A DNA stretch of 64,000 nt from CBDCUQ01 sp965222835. GTDB taxonomy: Bacteria > Pseudomonadota > Alphaproteobacteria > Rhizobiales > Hyphomicrobiaceae. The notes beneath the pieces were generated by a model that had not been told where the DNA came from, searched no databases, and saw only the letters and a list, made by a program, of their open reading frames with translations. The position numbers and the translations under genes were made by a program. Location of the stretch: NCBI GenBank assembly GCA_965222835.1, contig CBDCUQ010000003.1, forward strand, positions 372,001 through 436,000. The letters are read 5' to 3'. Positions 58,464 to 64,000 of the stretch are shown piece after piece (within the stretch, counting starts at the first letter, position 1; each line of letters opens with the position of its first letter).

Positions 58464-59678
58464 GTGGTGCAGGTGAAACGCATTCTTTTTCGGGGTGGGC
58501 TGGTTGCGTTGGGCTTGGGTGTCGCCGCACTTCTTTATGCGCCTTATCTGCCGCGACTCATCTGGGAGGGTTACCCGCAGGCCACGTGGCCCGCACCGGG
58601 CAGCTATATCCGGGTCGACGGCGGTGCGGGATCGCCTCTTATAGCCGGTCGCGCGCTTGCATCTCCGAACCGGGCGCTCAGCGCGCATTTCAACGAGAAG
58701 CGCGGACGTGCACTGCTTGTCGCGCGTAACGGCCGTCTGGTCATGGAGCATTACGCCGAGGGGATCACGCGGGAGACGCGACTCAACTCCTATTCGCTCG
58801 TCAAGAGTCTTACCGGCGCGTTGATGTTAAGAGCCGTGGCCGAAGGCAAGATCGCGGGACGCGATGTTCCGATCGGTACGCTGCTACCTGCGTTTGCTGG
58901 CAAGGACATTGGTGCGCTTCCGCTGTGCCGTTTGCTCGACATGAGGAGCGGCATTGTGTTCGAGCCGTCCGCCAAGAAGCAATCGGCAGGACCGGAGCTC
59001 AAGAATCTCGAAGCGACGCGCCTCAATCTGCTGGGGCCGATGGGACGCCTGCATGTGACAGGGCTCGACGGCATCCTTGACCGTCTCGTTGAGCAGCCGG
59101 GCCCTCTTTCCAAAGACCAGGACTGCGCGAACGGTGCCTACAGCTATCAGAACGTCAACACGGCGATCGCCGGTGCGATCCTAGAACAGTTGTACGGACG
59201 CTCCCTGGCCGCTCTTTTGTCGGAGAAGATTTGGACGCCTGCCGGTGCGGCACCAGCCGACTGGCGGCGCTATAGTGCTGGCGCACCGGCGACACCCTAC
59301 TGTTGTCTCTTTGCCCGGCCGATGGACTGGCTCAAGGTCGCGCAGTTTCTGCTCGACAATGGAACGGCGGATCAGCCGTTTCTGCCAGACGCGCTTTGGA
59401 CTGAACTCATGGGTCTCGATCTGACGGACGCGGCGCTTCGCGACGGCGTCTATCGCGATTTTATCTATCACAACATTCTGGACCGGCCGGGCGAGCGTCT
59501 TGCCGGTTCGTTTGCCTACTTTTTTGGAAGCCGCGGACAGATCGTTTATCTCATGCCCAAGGAGCGTCTGGCGGTGGTGCGTTTTGGCAACGGCATTCAA
59601 CTCTTGCATACGACGCTTTATGGGATCGCGCGGTCACTCGATCCGGTTGGCACAACTGCAAAAGCGGCGTACGACTGA
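58464..59678 (+). CDS. Serine hydrolase, beta-lactamase (class C) family
   Basis: A 404-aa protein with an N-terminal membrane segment (about 5-25) that may anchor it or act as a signal. The catalytic motif SxxK is in NSYSLVKSL and the YxN-type motif in YSYQNVN. Homologues include esterases, D-Ala peptidases and other non-lactamase enzymes, and the substrate is not predictable. The first base of its GTG start follows the CDF stop, and a second in-frame GTG lies three codons later (start of KRILFRGGLVA). It is probably co-transcribed with the CDF gene. Confidence 0.85.
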   Translation: MVQVKRILFRGGLVALGLGVAALLYAPYLPRLIWEGYPQATWPAPGSYIRVDGGAGSPLIAGRALASPNRALSAHFNEKRGRALLVARNGRLVMEHYAEGITRETRLNSYSLVKSLTGALMLRAVAEGKIAGRDVPIGTLLPAFAGKDIGALPLCRLLDMRSGIVFEPSAKKQSAGPELKNLEATRLNLLGPMGRLHVTGLDGILDRLVEQPGPLSKDQDCANGAYSYQNVNTAIAGAILEQLYGRSLAALLSEKIWTPAGAAPADWRRYSAGAPATPYCCLFARPMDWLKVAQFLLDNGTADQPFLPDALWTELMGLDLTDAALRDGVYRDFIYHNILDRPGERLAGSFAYFFGSRGQIVYLMPKERLAVVRFGNGIQLLHTTLYGIARSLDPVGTTAKAAYD

Positions 59679-59895
59679 TGCCGTCCTGAAGTAGGATGCG
59701 GCGGAACGGCTTCACTCCGCGGTGATCCGCTCCAGACGCGCCGCTGGACCTGTTGGCGATGGCGTGGAGCACCAAACCACCAGATCGCGAATTGGACGTC
59801 GCCACATCGCAACTTCGTCATGGTCCGGATCATTGCACCGTGCTAGTCTTCTGACAGTTTTTTTTTGAACTTGTTGAGCATTTCCGGAGTTCGCC

Positions 59896-62800
59896 ATGCC
59901 GGGCCCGACGCTGGAGGACTACGAGAAACTTAGTGTTTTCATCTCGTATTCGCGTAAGGATTCAGATTTTGCAGAAGCCTTGCTCGCCGCGCTCGAAGCG
60001 TGCGGGTTTGAGGCGTATCTCGATAAACATGATATCGCGCCGGGCGAAGCCTGGGAGGAACGGCTTGGCCGTCTGATTCTTGCCGCTGATACGGTCGTCT
60101 TCGTCATTACTCCTCATTCGATCGCATCGACACGTTGCGCCTGGGAAGTCGAAGAGACAAAAAAGCATGGCAAGCGGCTCATACCCGTCGTTGCCGCGCC
60201 AATTGAGGACGATGCGGTCCCCGAAAGCCTGAAACGGCTTAACTACATTTTCTTCGATAAGCCGAATCTGTTCGGGACAGCCCTCGCCCGTCTTAAGGAC
60301 GTCCTCGATACGGACATCAGTTGGGTCCGCGAGCACACGCGCCTACTGGAGCTTGCCTCCCGCTGGGATGCAGCCGGACGCCCGAATGACAGACTTTTGC
60401 GGGAAAGCGAGCTTGTCGAGGCGCGGGCATGGCTGACGCACCGCGCGCCAGGAGGACAGGAGCCAACACGGTTGCATCGCGAGTTCATCGCCGAAAGCGA
60501 CGGGGCCGAAGCCGCACGTTGGCAAGCCGAACAACAGCAGCTTGATGCCATGGCAGCCGCCCAGAAGCAGCGCGAAGAGGCGCTTCTCGCTGCCGAAAAG
60601 GCGCAGCGGGAGCGCGAAAAGGAACAGGTCGAAAAACTGGCAGCGCAGCGCCGTTTTGGCCGGTTCTTTGCTGGAGCTTCTGTCGTCATGCTGGTGCTGC
60701 TCCTGTTCGCCGGATGGCAGTGGCGACAACAGCAACAGACGTACGTTCAGCTCGTTCGCTCCGTCGCCCTCTTTCCTCTCGAGCAGGCAAAGCGCAGCGC
60801 GCGCGATCGTGATTTTGGAACGGCGCTCGCCCTCGCGCTCGAGGCCCTTCCCGAGGACATAACGTCACTGTCTGACGACAGGGCCTTGTTGCGCATTCGC
60901 CGCCAAGTTGACCTTGCGGTCCAGGAAAACCGGGAAGCCGCCATCATGCGTGGGCACGTCCTTGTCACCTCTGCCGACGGCAAATCCATGGGCCCCGCGC
61001 TCTCCATGGACTCCTCACCCTCCGGAGACCGCTTCGTGACCGGCGGATTGGATAACGTGGCCCGAGTCTGGAACGTGGAGACGGGCGCAGAGGATCTTGT
61101 GCTCAAGGATGGACACCGCTCGGCGCCTCCCTTCGCCGCGTTTGTCTCCCTGTTTGCAGGCAAGTCAATTGACGATTTTGAGCGCTCTGTCGTTCAGCAT
61201 ATTCTCGGAGATAAACCGCTGAAGCTCGATCAGACAGACGCTCCACCTGATCGCGCCGTATACAATCTTGACCATGGAACCGGCGCAGTCCTCGTCGTGC
61301 GCTACTCGCCGGACGGCACTAAGATCCTCACGGCCGGCACCGATAACACGGCGCGGGTGTGGGATGCCGCCACCGGCGAGCAGCTCGTTGTTCTGCGCCA
61401 TGCGCCCATCTTTGGGCCATTTGAGCCGCTTCATGAATTTGCACTTGAAATGATTCCGGAAGAAGCCATTGAGGCTTTCGAGAAACAATTCGATCTACCG
61501 GGTTCTCTCTCGAACAAGGAGCGACTGAAAACCCTCTATCATGACTCTGGTATCGTCTTCTCCGCCGAGTTCTCGAGCGATGGACGTCGCATCGTCACCG
61601 GCGGCACCGACAATGCTGTCCGTCTGTGGAGCACAGAAACGGGAGAACAGATCGCGGAGATGTTCTGTGGCGATGCAACGGATAACGTTCTGGAATTTGT
61701 GCTCCCAAATCTTGACCGCCGCATCTCGACGCTGGACGTCCTCGACAAGGCAAAGCGCGATGCGCGTGCCTTTCTACCCCCATCGATTCCCCGTACAGGC
61801 CTTGGGGCCGTCCTCGATGCCGAGTTTGATCCGACAGGGCAAAAAGTCATTGCCGCATGCCTTGATAACACCGCGCGGCTCTGGACTCCTGAAACAGGAC
61901 ACTCCGTCACCCTTCGGGCTCACACAAAGCTTCGCCAGAAGAGATTAAGTCAGCGGCGCATTCCCATAGAGCTCGGCCTGGTCCATTCTGCAAAGTTTTC
62001 GCCGTCCGGGAAACGAGCGCTGACCATCGGGCTCGACGGAACTGTTCGCTTATGGGATGCTCAAAGTGGGGTTCCTGAGGGACCTCCACTCCAACACGGA
62101 GGATGGGTTCCTGCACTTGAGGATCTAAGAGTCGAGACCAGGGCCGTTGTTACCGACGCCGAATTCGCGCCCGACGGCTGGCATGTCGTCACTTCCGGTT
62201 ACGATGGCGCAGTTCGGCTTTGGAGCGTCAGACGGGGAAAACAAACCGACAGCGTCGAGAATCTCTTCGGCGCTCAAGAAGACGAGCGTCTTCAGACAGT
62301 CCCGTTTCCGCTCGGAACGTTCAGTGCCGACGGACGTCAACTCCTGACCTCCGGTTTTGGCACGTCGGCAAAGATATTCGGGCGCTTCGTTAACAGGCTC
62401 CGCTCAGCCGGGGACTTCAGCGAACCCTCCCTTGCATTTGCCAGCACCAACCGCCGCCGCAACGACCCACCCGAGGGCATTGCATCGGCGATCTTCCTGG
62501 CGGGAAACGCGGGACAGGTAACGAATTCGATGGATGGGACATTGCGATTGTGGCGGCATGGGACCAATGACTATCGCGTGACGCCGGGTTCCAATGTGAC
62601 ATTGAGCCCCGATGGAAGCCGGATCGCCATTTCGATGCGTGGTTCAATCCAGCTTTTAGATGGGCGCAACTTTTCCGAGGTAGCGAAGCCCATTGGCACG
62701 GCCCAATCTTATAGGGGCATAAGCTTCAGTCCTGACGGTCAACGCTTCATCTCGTGGGACAGCCGTCCCTGCTCGTATTTCACTTCATCAACATGCGAAA

Positions 62801-63927
62801 GGAGAGCCCAGGTATGGTCCAAAGAGGATGGCACCCTGGTTAAACTCCTCCACGCAAGATACGCCACAAAAGGCGAGCGCTTCTACAAGCCCTATTTGTC
62901 AGATGCATGGCTCGGACCGAACGGCCAACATGCGGTCTTGCCTGCGGAAACAGGAAAAGCGACCGTCTTTGATGTTGCAAGCGGAAGAGAAGAGCTGACC
63001 ATCGAAGGCCTTTCAGGACGCATCAACGAGGTCGACTTTACACCCGACGGCCGGTTCCTCGCGGCAACGTCCGGCCGCGGAAACATTGTGATTTTGGATA
63101 TCGAAGCTGGCAAGCTGGTGGCGAAATGGACTAGTGAAGGGCGTTCCGCGTCGAGAGGCGGAATTTCTCTCTCGGCTGACGGACAACTGCTCCTGGAAAG
63201 CAAAGATAATCGCGCCCAAATCTGGGACGTCAAATCGGGAGAAACGGTCCCGCTGCCTGGAATTGACGATGAAACGGACCTGTTGATCTCTGCAACATTC
63301 AATGCGGACCGGACACGCCTTGCAGTTGTCTCGGAAAAGAAGGGATTGCAGAAAAAGAGGTGGTTACAAATATGGCGCGTTTCTCCGCTGAAGAAGGTCT
63401 CCGATTATCAGATAGACGATAGATTTGGAGGAGATATCACCTCACTTGCATTCAGTCCCGATTCTCGCCGTTTGCTCGCGCGTACGTCGGACGATAGCCT
63501 AGATTCTCGGCGGTTGCTGAGGCGGCGCACGCCGGGCAATCGTTATTCAGTGTTGGATGTTGCGTCGGGCCGTGAGCTCCGCGTGCTCAACGCCACAAGG
63601 GCCGTCTTCGCGAGCGACAGCTCTGCTGTCATCGCCTATTGGCGTGGTACCCTTCAGCGCCTGCCCGTCTATGACGACCCGTCAACGGCGATAGCCGAAG
63701 CAAAGAAAGCCGCCGTCCGCTGCATTTCTCCCGCTGCGCGCCAGGTCTTTCTTCCGTCGCGCCTCGAAACACCGCCCGACTGGTGCATGATGGGTGCGGA
63801 TCCGACCACGCTAGACCCGGGGGCGAAGCCCAATCCAAAATGGCCGTACCGGACGGATCGCTGGAAGGATTGGTACCTCTCGGAGCGGAAGGAAAGACGA
63901 GATAAGCCGCTCCCTGCAACGAATTGA
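59896..63927 (+). CDS. TIR domain - transmembrane - WD40 repeat protein
   Basis: A 1343-aa protein. Residues 11-137 form a TIR domain (VFISYSRKDSDF, EAYLDKHDIAPG, then CAWE with Glu84 at the place of the NAD-cleaving Glu). A linker (141-205, HTRLLELASRWDAAGRP and RAWLTHR) resembles the segment found between effector and WD40 parts in other bacterial proteins. A Glu/Gln-rich coiled coil (205-255) and one transmembrane helix (256-274) follow. The remainder holds a dozen or so WD40-like blades ending in RLW or RVW. No NTPase domain is visible. Inserts of 40-55 aa split the first blades. A TIR NADase tied to a sensor propeller fits an anti-phage or stress-induced suicide role, but this is inference. 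The ATG has CGGAG six bases upstream. Confidence 0.85.
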   Translation: MPGPTLEDYEKLSVFISYSRKDSDFAEALLAALEACGFEAYLDKHDIAPGEAWEERLGRLILAADTVVFVITPHSIASTRCAWEVEETKKHGKRLIPVVAAPIEDDAVPESLKRLNYIFFDKPNLFGTALARLKDVLDTDISWVREHTRLLELASRWDAAGRPNDRLLRESELVEARAWLTHRAPGGQEPTRLHREFIAESDGAEAARWQAEQQQLDAMAAAQKQREEALLAAEKAQREREKEQVEKLAAQRRFGRFFAGASVVMLVLLLFAGWQWRQQQQTYVQLVRSVALFPLEQAKRSARDRDFGTALALALEALPEDITSLSDDRALLRIRRQVDLAVQENREAAIMRGHVLVTSADGKSMGPALSMDSSPSGDRFVTGGLDNVARVWNVETGAEDLVLKDGHRSAPPFAAFVSLFAGKSIDDFERSVVQHILGDKPLKLDQTDAPPDRAVYNLDHGTGAVLVVRYSPDGTKILTAGTDNTARVWDAATGEQLVVLRHAPIFGPFEPLHEFALEMIPEEAIEAFEKQFDLPGSLSNKERLKTLYHDSGIVFSAEFSSDGRRIVTGGTDNAVRLWSTETGEQIAEMFCGDATDNVLEFVLPNLDRRISTLDVLDKAKRDARAFLPPSIPRTGLGAVLDAEFDPTGQKVIAACLDNTARLWTPETGHSVTLRAHTKLRQKRLSQRRIPIELGLVHSAKFSPSGKRALTIGLDGTVRLWDAQSGVPEGPPLQHGGWVPALEDLRVETRAVVTDAEFAPDGWHVVTSGYDGAVRLWSVRRGKQTDSVENLFGAQEDERLQTVPFPLGTFSADGRQLLTSGFGTSAKIFGRFVNRLRSAGDFSEPSLAFASTNRRRNDPPEGIASAIFLAGNAGQVTNSMDGTLRLWRHGTNDYRVTPGSNVTLSPDGSRIAISMRGSIQLLDGRNFSEVAKPIGTAQSYRGISFSPDGQRFISWDSRPCSYFTSSTCERRAQVWSKEDGTLVKLLHARYATKGERFYKPYLSDAWLGPNGQHAVLPAETGKATVFDVASGREELTIEGLSGRINEVDFTPDGRFLAATSGRGNIVILDIEAGKLVAKWTSEGRSASRGGISLSADGQLLLESKDNRAQIWDVKSGETVPLPGIDDETDLLISATFNADRTRLAVVSEKKGLQKKRWLQIWRVSPLKKVSDYQIDDRFGGDITSLAFSPDSRRLLARTSDDSLDSRRLLRRRTPGNRYSVLDVASGRELRVLNATRAVFASDSSAVIAYWRGTLQRLPVYDDPSTAIAEAKKAAVRCISPAARQVFLPSRLETPPDWCMMGADPTTLDPGAKPNPKWPYRTDRWKDWYLSERKERRDKPLPATN

Positions 63928-64000
63928 ACCTAATGCGCGACCGCGCCTGATTGGTCGGCTAGAGAAGTATCACCAGAATGGGGCGCACTGGGCTCAGCGC

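Noticed and set aside
1..64000. CRISPR arrays, rRNA genes, transposases or prophage genes
   Set aside because: No regularly spaced repeats, rRNA-like stretches, transposase or phage structural motifs were found on reading through the window.

Overview
The window reads as chromosome of a GC-rich Gram-negative bacterium, most likely an alphaproteobacterium of the order Hyphomicrobiales. Grounds for this are the block of a polyprenyl synthase divergent from DUF2007, a tRNA1(Val) methyltransferase and an S49 peptidase, the TPR protein next to ispE, an EF-G-like factor, gatB, pccB, a cytochrome c556/b561 pair and a YkuD transpeptidase. The placement is inference from gene content. No rRNA gene, complete tRNA, CRISPR array or insertion sequence was seen.

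Layout. (1) 0.1-1.7 kb: a c-type cytochrome and a CPBP membrane protease. (2) 1.8-16.8 kb: a stress and low-oxygen type neighbourhood with a CapA-like protein, BON protein, alanine dehydrogenase, CBS protein, HPF/cold-shock protein, universal stress protein and DUF2267 protein. It also holds lipid-activating enzymes (acyl-CoA synthetase, MFS transporter, a three-part ACP/ligase/acyltransferase fusion), a truncated PaaK-like ligase and a threonine-to-glycine pair (tdh-kbl). Two sequences upstream of the BON and CBS genes match the FNR/FixK core TTGA-N6-TCAA, and weaker ones precede two neighbours. (3) 17-19.2 kb: small envelope proteins and a thioredoxin/DsbD-like fusion. (4) 19.7-31.5 kb: housekeeping genes (folE, SDR, S49 peptidase, trmN6, ispB, a giant MscS channel, ispE, a TPR protein). 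(5) 31.7-39.2 kb: pdeM, an Lhr-type helicase, prpE and an EF-G-like GTPase. (6) 39.6-50.8 kb: cytochromes (one frameshifted), an aspartate aminotransferase, an L,D-transpeptidase and many small uncharacterised envelope proteins. (7) 50.9-59.7 kb: a nucleoside transporter carrying a palindromic element inside its frame, an AT-richer two-gene insert encoding a membrane ParA-like ATPase, then pccB, gatB, a CDF exporter and a serine hydrolase. (8) 59.9-63.9 kb: a 1343-residue TIR-transmembrane-WD40 protein.

How the genes fit together. The 2-15 kb block looks like a dormancy set: ribosome hibernation, CBS and USP sensors, envelope BON protein, and alanine and threonine metabolism to balance NADH and nitrogen. 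The FAAL-like ligase, ACP and PlsC domains in one polypeptide could take a free fatty acid to an acyl-ACP and on to a glycerolipid, as E. coli Aas does, beside an MFS transporter. ispB and ispE serve isoprenoid/quinone synthesis. prpE and pccB together give propionate activation and carboxylation.

The least explained parts are the TIR-WD40 protein (60-64 kb), the membrane ParA pair (52.4-54 kb), the ACP-ligase-acyltransferase fusion (10.3-13.2 kb) and the palindrome inside nupC.
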